The notes under the pieces: model-generated
Seen by the model: the letters and a program-made list of their open reading frames with translations, nothing else
The model's database searches: none
What the model was told of the DNA's origin: nothing
Translations under genes and position numbers: made by a program
Shown: piece after piece, positions 24,584 through 37,000 of the stretch
Position numbering within the stretch: position 1 is the stretch's first letter
How the letters are laid out: the number at the start of each line of letters is the position of its first letter
Assembly (NCBI RefSeq): GCF_000003815.2
Contig: NC_049990.1
Span: forward strand, 6,136,330 to 6,200,329
Length of the DNA: 64,000 nucleotides
Origin: Branchiostoma floridae
Lineage: Eukaryota > Chordata > Leptocardii > Amphioxiformes > Branchiostomatidae
Direction: 5' to 3'

Positions 24584-25129
24584 CTAGAGGAGGAAGGAAA
24601 ACATTTGACGTTATAAGAGAGCGCAATTACAGCTACAGTGTTTGTTGTTATTCTTTCCGGTACACTTCGATCAACCTAATTAAATTCTTTTGTCACCCAG
24701 TTACATTCTAAACATTTTCTCCATAGAAGGTAACGTGGCTGTTGTATCAAAGCGAAAAATGTCCCTTTTTTCTACCCACATCACGTCTTTGTGACGCAAT
24801 CATGACGCACTTGTGACGCAAACGGGTTTTCCGTACCAAAGGTCTAGCCGTCGGAGGTGATTCTAAGAATATTAACGCCACGTAGGTGGGTGGTGGGTAA
24901 TTGGAACAACGTCTTTTGTGTCGTCATCCTCAGTTTTCTCCACGGTGAATGGGTCCGTGTGAGGATTTGGATGGGATAGATGTACATGTGACTGCTAACC
25001 CACACATTTCCTATATCCTGTTATTCCGGGTCATCCTAGATTAAGAATTAGAGGTAAAAAATTGCTAAAACAGCCTTCCTCAATAACAGAGCATGATGTT
25101 TCTCTCTAGTAGTGGTGCATTTATTCTAG
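24584..25129. other. No feature recognised
   Basis: Non-coding; a short TGACGCA triplication near 24,790-24,820 is the only pattern seen. Confidence 0.4.
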
Positions 25130-25552
25130 CCTCTACCAGGTTCCACAGGTCGCTGGAAAAATAGTAGAAGTTGGCCAAATATGGCAGAAAAAATACCAGA
25201 GGAGTTAGATGGCTGAGGAGTACTCACGGTTTGCGACCTACGGTTTGCCTGGTAGAGGCTACATTTATTCTCCAAACAGGTCTTCTGGTACTCTCCAAGC
25301 AGAGGTTCGGCTTCGGCTGTGTTTTTTTTTTATATAAACTTTTAGTCGTTTTTATCGGATTTTCTATTTTGCACCGTTTTCTTCATCTTTGGCCGGAGTC
25401 GACGAAGAAAACGGCAAAAAACACAAAGGCGGTAGGTCGATTCGCGATTTTTAACCGGGAATATTATGCCGGGAAAGGAATATACACCGGAAAGCTTGTA
25501 CGGGCTAGACGAAATTTCGTCGGTTCCCGGTTAAAAAACGCGAATCGACTCA
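25130..25552. mobile_element. Cluster of MITE pieces
   Basis: A truncated copy of the TAGCCTCTACCAGG family (25,130-25,253), a TACTCTCCAAGCAGAGG element start (25,281) and a foldback with arms GTCGATTCGCG/CGCGAATCGAC (25,437-25,549) lie side by side. An open frame crossing them is fortuitous. Confidence 0.55.
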
Positions 25553-25674
25553 AAACATTTGTCTTGTAAGTATTCGTGTGTCTTCAACGTTGGCAAGTAC
25601 CCCAAACATTTCATTATAATACTGTGATGATCAATACTACATACAAGTAGCGAGAAGGAACAGAAGACATAGGA

Positions 25675-25766
25675 GAAATGTTCGCGGTGGTTTTGATTTC
25701 GCGGTGAAGCGGGAACCGTGAAAACCGCGAACATAAAACCACCGCGAAAGTTTCTGCATTTACAGT
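25675..25766. mobile_element. GCGGTGG-family MITE, short copy
   Basis: Ends in CTGCATTTACAGT; about half the length of the complete copies. Confidence 0.75.
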
Positions 25767-26003
25767 AATCTGGAAGCGAGCCTAATGGCTAGTCAACACT
25801 CCCCCTCCCGGGTAAATTGAGAGGAGTTACGCAAGACTTCTCAGACAAATTGGCCGCCGGTACTGATTTATGATACCAATAGCCTCAGCCAAGTGGTACG
25901 CTCCACTTCTCAAAGGTTTGAACTATGTCTTACTGTGGAGGTACGATGTGACAACTGCTTCATTGGACTTTTTTTTGCGTACACAGCATACGGCTGTGAA
26001 GGT

Positions 26004-26315
26004 GGGTTCACTCCTTGGTTAACTCGAGCGTATATATTCAAGTCCGTATGAGTTCCGTATGGCAGTCGTCGCTTCTACCAGGCTGCACAGTTCGCTAGAA
26101 AGAAATTGAAATTGGACAAATATAGATGCATAATATGCCGGAGGAGTTAGCTGGCCAAGGAGTATAGTTTGCGACCCAGCTAACTCGTCTGGCATGTTAT
26201 TTGTTTATATTTGTCCTAGTTCTACTATTTTCCCAACGACCTGTGGAGCCTGGTAGAGGCTTAGACTTCCATACATACCTCATACGGACTTGAATTTATA
26301 CGGACATGTGAACCC
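26004..26315. mobile_element. MITE, second full copy of the 20,711 family
   Basis: Inverted ends AGGTGGGTTCAC ... TATATTCAAGTCCGTATGAG; the core shares ATTGGACAAATATAGA and GGAGGAGTTAGCTGG with 20,711-21,024. Confidence 0.7.
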
Positions 26316-26394
26316 CCTATACATACGGCTGTTGGTGCAAGGCGTTTGTTCTCCAGCGGCTAGCTAGTTCAACACCTCGTTATCTTTGGATGAT

Positions 26395-26495
26395 GAATAA
26401 AAAAGGAGCATGTCAGAGGATTCGAACCCAGGACCAATGGGTTTTGTGCCAAACACCCTCAGCCAATACACTACTAATGCCACCACTGTGTCACC
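26395..26495 (-). mobile_element. tRNA-like head (SINE or tRNA pseudogene)
   Basis: On the minus strand a box-A-like TATTGGCTGAGGG and box B GGGTTCGAATCC have tRNA spacing. I cannot form a full acceptor stem, so I do not call a functional tRNA. Confidence 0.45.
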
Positions 26496-26561
26496 AACAT
26501 TCAATATATTTCAGTTGTAACGTATGAATGAGCGAGATATCAAACATAACATTCTACCGAA

Positions 26562-26568
26562 TGATATA

Positions 26569-26602
<34 letters not shown>
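26562..26602. repeat. TA/TATG microsatellite
   Basis: TATATATATG followed by repeated TATG units. Confidence 0.9.
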
Positions 26603-26604
<2 letters not shown>

Positions 26605-26625
26605 CATGTCAACCTACATGTATAA

Positions 26626-26738
26626 ACATCGACTTCCTCTCGCTTCTTGGAAACTGTATAAATGTAGGCAGCTGTATGATCAGTTAGGATCAGTTTATCG
26701 AAAGCTGTAAGGAATATAGATTTCTCTTTACTATTCAA
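26626..26738 (-). mobile_element. Fragment of non-LTR retrotransposon tail
   Basis: The minus strand encodes KSIFLTAFDKLILTD..YTVSKKREEV, matching the reverse-transcriptase C-terminal tail seen at 6346 and 45,230. Confidence 0.5.
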
Positions 26739-28097
26739 GTATCTGAAGTGGGGGAATTGAGTTTAAAATAATGTTTCTTTTTGATATCAATATCACCTCT
26801 ATGGAAAAATGAAAAGAATCATCAAATAAGCAGAACAAGGACAACTACCCATGTAACTATATTTAATTTGTTCAATGGAATATTTGTCATTTGTCAATGA
26901 AAAACTTTAGGTACATTAATTTACCAGTTATCATTTATATTATAACCAACATTGAATTAAAATGTGCAATATATCTTATATAATATAATAACACATACTA
27001 GTAGTATGACCATGATTTTACATCTAAAATTAATCATAAGTTTGTAACCTAAACCTAACTAAATTTTGTTTAAAATATGATATAAATCAGCTTTTAGTCA
27101 TCATATGAAACGTAACAATATCATGTTTCAGAGAATTTACTATTTTGAAACTCTTTCTTATAAATTCCCTGCTACAATAAAAGACCTAGTTTACAAAGAA
27201 TACATGATATGTCAGTTTGATGATTAACATATCCCATCATGAACAATAGCAGGGGCTGTAGATAAAGTTAGTACAAAATATCTACCCTGTGCATCTTTTC
27301 TCTGCAGCCATAAGCCATTCATATCCATAAGCGCAACAAATTATTCATTACCTTAGTTACTTTATCTATAATGCCAGAATCTGTCCAATATATGGCACAT
27401 GTATGGAATGACTATGTAAGCCTTTTGGCACAAAGTTTGTCATGGACCAGGTTAAAAGAAATTCAATCAATTTTTTCTCTTAAAATTAACCAATACACAC
27501 ATTCTCTTAAAATCAACCAATTTAACACATAGAGCACAACTTAAACAACAAACAGAATGTAATTTAAGCAACATTTAGAGTACCATTGACACATGTATCA
27601 AGTTGTGGCTACTTGGAAGACTGACAGACATTCTGTACAATATCACAATCATGTTCCAATAAATTTTTCATTATCCTGTTGTCCATTTCCTACAGATACA
27701 TGTAGGTACCTGACTACATGTATCATACACTATTGTCAGATATTATCTAATACTATATGTATTTGTATCTTGTCTAACTTTCACATAATAACACATGTAG
27801 ACAGAGATCATTAAGTTACTACCTGATTAACGATGTTAATCATTAAAAACCTCATACAAAACATTTATTAGCACTGATCAGTAACATTCATACCAAAGCT
27901 TAAACCTTAATTAGATACTGCATATGGTTTTGGAAACGGTCAGACATTTCAACTACTATTCAGTAGTTTTCGTCAGTGACACTGAAGAGATCTTGTTGGA
28001 GAGGGTTTATATACCCTAACTGTGCACTGATATGTAAAAGAGATCTAGTTGAAGAACAGGTTTATCCTAACTATGAATCAAAATGCAAAAGCAGTGC
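26739..28097. other. AT-rich 3' flank of the monoamine oxidase gene
   Basis: No coding sequence. A minus-strand AATAAA (27,864-27,869) lies about 230 bases past the stop codon and is the nearest poly(A) signal candidate. Confidence 0.45.
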
Positions 28098-31000
28098 TTA
28101 TTTGTTGTACAGGACCCAGCTAGCCCCAACGGCCAACCCCACAATGGCAGTCAGTCCAATGGTGCTCAGTAACCCGGAAATGGATGGAGAATAGGTCTCA
28201 GCAAACGAGTCGACGAACGGAAGTGCTGGTACATCCTAAAGGAAGGGGAAAAAATGGTTGATTAATACATTCTTTCATTCATTCTACAAGTCCAGATCGT
28301 ATTGGAAGGTAAAGCCTGCCCTCTCCATCCAATGCTAAGTTTACTCCCTAACCAAAGTCAGGTACCCATTTTTACACCTAGCATCTAGGGATTGAACCAG
28401 TGACCTCTCAATCTTGTGTCACTAGCCTAGCCACAGGGACATTTGAGGCCCCCCTACCTATTGATTGGACCAGGTATCTATTGAATATCATTGATACCTC
28501 ACAGGGTTGGACAAGTCCACTAGCCCGATTGTCAAGGGCAAGTAAAAGTGCAGATTGGACAAGTGCATGTAGCAAGTAACAGTTGTTAATGAGTGATATT
28601 TTGATAGACTGACGATACTTTTCAGTCATGGCATCAGTCATTGGCTACACAGAAAAATAGAGCTAGTAATAAAAGAATTCCATTGCTGGAAGTGACATAC
28701 GTACTTAGAAAAAATTTCGTTTAAATTTGGGCAAAAGATGGTCTGGGCTAGTAAATTTTTATGTACATGCCAGGCAGGACAAGTGAATTTTAGAAAACTT
28801 GTCCAACCCTGCCCCAAATCATGATGTACTGTACCTCAGACTGAGGAGCATCTTGCCAAACTTCGCCTTCCTTGATTTTTCCCATGGCATGAAGGATCTG
28901 AAAAAGACAGATTATATCATTCTTGTACATAAACACCAAGCTGTTTAAGACTGTTTAAGCTGTTTAATTGTACATCTCCTAGAAAGAGCCTTGCCCTCAG
29001 CCATATAACCACAATACGAACTACAACTTGTTATATCTTATTTATATTGTGTCAACCACACTATGCAGCATAAGGTGCGGGAAGGACTTTGACTTTTATA
29101 ACAAATTTTGTATTTCCCCCTCACCTCCCTCGCTGCCCTCTCCCCGGCCTGGACCGCCCCCTCCATGTAGCCTGACCAATGGGTGGCCGTCTCTGTTCCA
29201 GCAAAGAACACTCTGCCGAATGGCTCTCTCACTATCCTGTATACAATAACAAGGAAAGGAAAGTGATCATGATTCAGTTTTGACTCACTGAAGACTTCCA
29301 CTGGTCGTGACAGAGAGGACAGACGCTATGCACAGGTTCATTGTACTAGGAGAAACCCCTTAGCACTTTTCAACAAGCAAAATGTCCTGTCCTAAGGACT
29401 GCAACCCTTTCCGGTTGCGTGCATGTCTGGTGAGCAACACAGTCAGAATCGAACTCATGGCTTCTAGTTCCAGAGGCAGGGCCATTAACCACTTGACTAT
29501 GCGCAAAGAACAACCTGCCAAAAGGCTCTCGCACAATTCCAACAATTCACATTGAAAGGTTATGATATACAAAAATCTAGATCAATCTTATCATCCAAAT
29601 CAAGAATTGTTTTAGTGCAAACATTTTTTTAAATTTGTATTTGTAATTTAATGGGTGTCAGTGACTGAAATGACTTTACTAGATGACACTACACATGTAT
29701 CATAATATAAACACAATGACCTGCCAAACTGTGTGAGCACACCAGGGGGCAGCGCTGTGGTGTAACATCCTCCCGAGTACGGCTCCTCCAGCCAGTTCTT
29801 CTCCACATAACAGGTGGGCTGGAAGTGACAGTCAATAAAAACAAACCTTAGATACACCTACCCTCTTATCCATACTTCCAGTGGGGCTAACTGTCATTTT
29901 AAGGGGGGGGGGGTGCTGGTTTGCGATTTTCAACGGTCTCTTTTGGCGGGAAAGGGACTTTGCTGTTGAATGGAATTTGCCCCGTCTCGAAGCCTTTTGA
30001 GGCGGGGAAAACTCCCTTCCTCTGCAAACTCCCTTTCCCGGCAAAAGAGAACCTAGCCAACGTTGAAAATCATGAACCACCCCCTTAAATAAAAGCCTGC
30101 CTTGCTCAAATTCTACAGCAAGATACACATAAGAAAACAAACAATGTTGATAAATCAGTTCGAGGTTTTGCCAGGAAAGTTAATAATGATCTGAAATTTG
30201 GTGGATAAAAGACTTCTGAATCATCATAATATATACTGTAAATGCATTTAAGTTTGCGGGGATTTAATTTCGCGGTAGCAGGAAAAGGGACTTTTCGCGG
30301 TGGATTTAAGTTCGCGGTAACACCATAGACTGCAATCTAATACCATTATAGAAAAATGTTCACGGTGGTTTCAATTTCGCGGTCACCGTGGTCACCGCGA
30401 ATACCGCGAACATTAATCCACCGCGAACATTTCTGCATTTACAGTACTTTGTATATAATATGTCCCAACATTAGAGTTGTGTACCTTACTTCTGAGCGAG
30501 GCTGGGAACTTCCACTTTGACATATGTTATGTATAACACAACACACTGCACATGCTCACTTCAAACTGTGAACTAGCTTATTATCAAAAACCACCAGCAC
30601 AACGGAACTGAGATGTAATACTTACATGTAGAAGTTCCTTCAGGCCAAATGTTTTGGCATATCCTTTACATATCAGGTTCCTCCTGCAAATAGATTGGCA
30701 ATAAAGTTCATAAAGATCCAGATAATCACCAAGAAGGTTATACAATCTTGCCAGGTGACTTTTTTCAAATGCCTAAAATTACGATGTACAATGTTGAGTT
30801 TCTGTGCTTATTCCTTGTATTTACAGACAGACCAAGCCAGTTAGAATATAGCCTTGTTGCTAATTTGGAATGCATCAGAATTGAAATTCAACTGTTAAAA
30901 ATTGAAATTCAATTGTTCTTTTCCAAGTCATGGCTTCCCCCTCTCCCTTCTTCCTATTGGGCACCACACCAATTTAATTTGTTTGTTCTCGGTGGATGCT

Positions 31001-34000
31001 CGGTGTCAAGTTCAAATGGCAATATTTAAAAAAAAACGCAGTTTACAGTTTGCAATAACTAGCCATTTACTTACACTAATACCTAAATACACTGTTTTTG
31101 AAAACAACGGATATAGGTTACCCCGCGGATAAAGGTGAACTATCGTTAGGTTGGCAAGTACGAAAATTGAAAGAACTTACCTTTCATCTTCACTGTAGTT
31201 TGAGTACCTCCTGGCTTTGTTGGCGGGGACAAATCTAGGTTTCAAGCAGAAACAAAAATTTAACAATTACAGCTGTATTCTGACAATTACATAATGTCTG
31301 TTAATTTTGTTTTCCCTGCAACCACAAATTTGAACAATTCCAGTCATAGCCATCTAAGCAATGTAAAAGTTTATAATACCAGTAGGTAAAATGTTAGATA
31401 AAATGTGACATAAAATAACAATCGTCACAACTAAACACACTTTTTCAATATACATATGGAACTTCTCCTAAAACTTTAATCTATCAATTGGATCTGTATA
31501 AAACTTAAAGTTAACCTTTGAATTTATCATAATACACTAACTACATGTCATGTACAGGTACTGACCCAATGATGGCAGGGTAGGATCCGTCAGGCTTGGT
31601 GTCATCTAGGGTAAACTCTACAGGACAGTCATCGTCTTCAATCACACCCATCCCTGACATACCTGTAGATAGCATTGAAAACATAATCAATTATCCAATG
31701 ACAGTTTAATTTTGTATATGTTAACTGAATCTTTTCTGCAAGACTTGTTGTGACCTGTACTTAGCCCGGTGTGGCAAAAATGTGCAATAAAGGTTTTCAA
31801 TCAATCAATCAATCAACTAATTGGTCCACTCTCTAATGTGTTTCAATAGCCTGACAAGTTGCTTCACAGTTTGCAGAGAATAAAGGAGAATGAAAGATGA
31901 GAGTCAGACCAATGTTAAGACTAGATATTTTGAATAAACCTATGAAAAACATCAACTGCAATCTTTATCTTTTCAAGAATATCAAAACTTAACTGGAGCT
32001 TAATCAGAGTGTTGACTACTTAAGAGCTAATCTCCAAATTACCATAACTAAGGACAAATGCAATGTACAAAAGATAGTAGAAAAAATACGAGAATAAAAT
32101 ATTATTACACAGAAATACCTACCCTTCTCTGTCCAGTAAGCCTTCTCATAGTACATCATGGTTTTGATGACAGAACCCATGGGCATGCGCTGGATCATCT
32201 GGTTCCTGACTGGGGAGAGGGGAGGGCTGAAGGACAGCCTCAGCTGCAGGGGTGGGGGGATGGCCACAATGGAGTACTCTGCCTGGGAAATAAATCACAA
32301 AACACTGTAAATTCTGTTACAAAGATTTATCAAATAGAGAGCAGCTGTTACTAAATAACTCATAATTCACTGGAAGGCATTTCAGCACTTGGGACAGGAT
32401 GTTATGTTTTTATGATGTATCCTCCATTTTGTGCAGCATTTTATACAATCTACTAGACACTAACCAAAATCTAGAAAAAAACACACTAAAAATTCCGATT
32501 TCAGGAAGGCATGGAAGCAAGCATAGACAATGAATCAAAGATCATTCTCGTAACTTTATGAAATATTCAGTTTTTTTGTTGTGAATTTATTGCTTTGTTT
32601 GTTATTGTGAATTTCCTGCATTTTCTGCGTGGTTCTAGCCGGGTATCCAGCCAAAATGATAGCTCCTACTGAAGAGTCTCTTCTGTCCTCTCCGCAAATA
32701 CGGACTTGTAGAGGCTGGATACCAGGCTAGGGTACATGTGGTTCTGTTCATTTCCCTGACAGACCAGCTTTGAATTTGACTCCAGGTCAAGCTAAACTCC
32801 TATACTCCTAGTCTCTGGTTACACAACTTCTGCCTCACATCTTGTCACTGTAAAATATTTACATAACTAAGGACACACATCAGGACAAACAAACACACGG
32901 ACAAAACAAAAACAAGGCCTCTGGATTATTTTCTTGGAGGCAACTAACGAGGATGGTACCCAGGAACAATGTGATCCACTTTCAGTCTGGATCCTGAAAA
33001 AAATTACCTCAAGGATTAGTCTTCAGTAACTATCGTTACCTGAAAACTGTCTCCGCTCAGCGTATCCACGGTGACGCCTGTCTCAGTTTGTGTAACTTGG
33101 AGACGGAGCTGTTCAGCATCACCCTGTTGCCTAGCAACTCGGCCAGCCGCAGACTGACCTGCTGCGTGCCGCCCACCAACTTCCTCTCCTAAAACAGTAA
33201 TCATTGATTTTAATGAAAATTACTACATTTACTTTAAGCTATTTTGGTTCAGATCCTTCTTATTAAGTCCTGGAAAAGAGTCCAGAAATAGTACAACACA
33301 AAAGCATGGATCTGGCAGCAAATAAAAATTAAAGTGATCAAAGGGTATGAGTTCCTTAAGTACTAGAGGACCAGAAATTAATAATAGCAACAAGGAGTTT
33401 AAAGAGCCTTCAGTTGGCAGCATCGAGTAAATGTGGAGTTGAATGGGGTGTACTGGCAGTGCTCTTTGCTAATTTGCGTGCTAATTTCAGAAAGGCTGCT
33501 TCAGATGTATCTGATGAGCAGGCTGGGTTTGCTTTATGCTAAATTTAGGCACCAATTTTAACTTAAAAGTTTAACGTAGCATGCACCGCATGGGTCTGGC
33601 TTGAATTACAACGCTAGATTACCTTTATCCGTTTGGTAACCTATATCCGTTTTTTTCAAGTACAGGGTATTTAAGGATATCAAGTCAACGACGGTGGTTC
33701 TAAACTGCAATGTTTCAAAAATACAGATTGTGTATTGCAATTTGTTGCCACAGTCCGTCGACTTGATATCCCTAAAATCGTGTTTTTAGAAACAACGAAT
33801 ATAGGTTACCCCGCGGATAAAGGTGAAGTAGCGTTAACAGTGCCTGATTATTTTTTATTTGCCTGATTATACTCTGCTAAAAAGTACATGGTACCGGAAA
33901 TGGGCAGAGTCAAAAATAGCAACGCAAATTCCTAATACTAGTTATTGTGTTGTAATTGGGATAAATTACATGTCTGCTAGGGGACTGACCTGCAATGAAT

Positions 34001-37000
34001 TAGGAGGGGCTTTGTGAAGTATTATTATCATGGTATATGCATAATACATTACATAAATGTCTGTTGTCTATTTTTCTACCAAAGGCTTCAAGCTTAATGA
34101 CTATCACAAAATTCCAAAATCTTTACATGTTTCAAATTCTAAAATCATCTTTCTATTTGAAATGATCTCCTTAGCAGAGGTTAACACTGCAGTACCACAA
34201 TATGTAGATAGGGGGCAATGTAGTCCCCATCTCACCTGGCCACCATTATCAACAGAAAATATTCTCTTCACTCCTAAAGAACAAGGTAGAATAAAGTAAG
34301 GTGTTAGGTTAGAAGTGACTCAGTTCAAAGACACCAAGCTATGAATGAGTGACACCAGCTATAAATGATTGACATGTAAGGGCTATTCCATGTAAAAAGT
34401 GGGGATGTAGAGTCATTTTTTTCCTGTCACTGACATTTTTAAAATCATTTTTCTCCGATCTCGCGAATGCAGTAGTTTTCTTTTCTATTTTTGTTTAGTC
34501 AATTCATCCTCCCAAATATTCCTCCCAATGCAATTATTTCACCCTCAATACATGTGGTATGTCATCGAATTTTACATTTTGTAATCTCCTTTGTGTTACA
34601 GCTAGGATCTTCAAATTTTCAACTTAATTCCACCCATTTTAATGGAATAGCCTTTCTTAAGCATAAAGAGTGAAATTGTTAGTTTTGCATAAAACTTTGT
34701 CAAAGCATAGAATCATGATGGACCATTTTTCCCCAGGATCAGCTGAGCTTCACATCTAATATTTTTCACAACCGAACAAGTCTCTCACTTTAAGTGACCA
34801 AGATTATTTACATGTACCTTAAGTACTAGAGGACCAGAAATTAAGCAACAAGGAGGTTAAAGAACCTTGGCAGCGCAGATGTCGAGTAAATGCGGTGTTG
34901 AATGGGGGTGTAATGCTAGCTCACCTTTATCCGTGGAGCAACCTATATCCGTTGTTTTAAAAGCAGGTTGCTTATGGATATTAAGTCGATGGACAATGGT
35001 TTCAAGTTGCAGTGTTTTCAAAATACAGCATTTTGAAAACAACGGATATAGGTTACCCCGCGGATAAAGGTTAACGAGCATTACTGGCAGTGCTCTTTGC
35101 TAATTTCAGAAAAGTTACCTCTACATATCTGATGAGCAGGCTGGGTTTGCTTTATGCTAAATTCGGGCACCAATTAAACAAACCAACAAACCTTCACTTT
35201 TCACTTTTTACTTTCACTTATTCCTTGTAACATGTGGTCATAATGTATAGACTTTGAAACAAAATACATTCAGTATCTGACAACTTTTTCTTCTTTTCTC
35301 ATCAAGCACAGCAAGCATGACCTTGCTTACAACTATCTCCTGACCATGGTGTGAAGAAGGTCGGTTTGTACTGTAAGATTGCTAAGCCCATCTCCTACAC
35401 AGGGACATAAAATGCCAAAACGGCCTGTCTGGATGTACCCTGCTTTCCCAACTGTCACTCTTAGTTCCTGTGGGCGTTGCCACAAACCAGCTATCAGAGA
35501 ATAGCCTTTCAGTTTCAAAAGGGATCTCGCATATACATAAGGGCAAGCTCATTAATATCTATAAGCAGGGCGGTCAGGAACTAAGGATGACGGTTGAGAA
35601 AGCAGAATACATCGAGTTTTGCCATTGGAGGTCCCTGGGTAGAAGGATGATACGGAATTTCAGGTAAAGATTTGTACTGGAAGATTGCTAAGCCCACCTC
35701 CACACTGCCTGATGTACCACAGGAACCAGAGAGCGGAAATCTCGTGGGGCTCCGACGTCACGTTGATGTGCACAAACATGTCCGCAAATCTCCGCACAGA
35801 GCTGGAATTGCAGGCAAAAAACCGGCTTTTATCAAAAACAGATTTCATTTTCTTAAGAAACATCACTTTGCTATTTGTCACCAGAACACTTTTAATGATG
35901 TCTAGCTGTAAACAGAAAGAAAGAAAGACAATTCAGTCATTTTGTGCTGCAAAGACTTTTTAATGTGAATAAACCACAAACCACTATCTATTAAGAAATG
36001 CACTGGACATACATTTATGTTCATTTATATATTGTTTCCTTGGTTTGTTTATCGTTTAGTTTATCTTATTTCTTTGTTATGCTATTGTGTGTATGTTGTT
36101 TGTACAGGGCACACCTGAAAAGCAGTACCCAAAGTACTGAGTGTGTCCACCCTGTATAAAGAAAACAGAAATAAATAAATAAACTGCAAAGTTTTAGATA
36201 ACAATTGGGGTGGGACATTGAGGGTATGGAGTCTTACTCACCATTTAATGCATTGTATACTTAAAGATATAACTACTTCAGTATGTTTTTGTTTGGCTTA
36301 CCTTGTCCATACCAGTTTATCAAACACATCTTTCATGGTTATTCTGTCCCATTCTTTAGCATGCAGAGCCTGCCACGGTGCCTCGACTGGGATCTGGGGA
36401 CATAGGGATAAATTGAGGAGTGAGTGAGAGAGTGAGTGAATAAATGAGTGAATAAATGAGTGAGTGAGTGAGAGAGTGAGTGAATAAATGAGTGAATAAA
36501 TGAGTGAGTGAGTGAGAGAGTGAGTGAATAAATGAGTGAGTGAGTGAGTGAGTGAGTGAGTACGGGAGTGAGTAAATGAGTGAGTGAGTGAGTGAGTGAG
36601 TAGGGGAGTGAGTAAATGAGTGAGTGAGTGAGTGAGTGAGTAGGAGAGTGAGTAAATGAGTGAGTAAGTGAGTGAGTGAATGAGTGAGTGAGTGAGTGAG
36701 TGAGTGAGAGTGCGTGAGTGAGAGTGCGTGAGTAAGAGAGCAAATGAGTGAGTAATTGATTGAATAAATTAATGCTATTAACCCCCTGGTTTAACTTACA
36801 GTGCTGTGCAGACTACAAAATGACTCCCCTCTTTACTGTCTTGCCCACCCTTTTACTGGCAATGACTCACAAGTACACTTAAGAAGACACTGACCTCAGC
36901 CCCCATCCTGTCCATGGTCCTGAACAGATGTTGTAGGTCCAGTAGACATACGGGATTGGTCACTGCAACCTGTTCTGAGTCAACTGTGAACTTCTTACCC

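Noticed and set aside
25171..25569. 132-codon open frame
   Set aside because: Made of three adjoining MITE pieces, including both arms of a hairpin.
36339..36743. THSLTHS-repeat protein on the minus strand
   Set aside because: Translation of the GAGT tetranucleotide array plus the MAO exon 5 shadow.
36415..36765. CRISPR-like periodic repeat
   Set aside because: Units are imperfect GAGT arrays without unique spacers, and the genome is eukaryotic.
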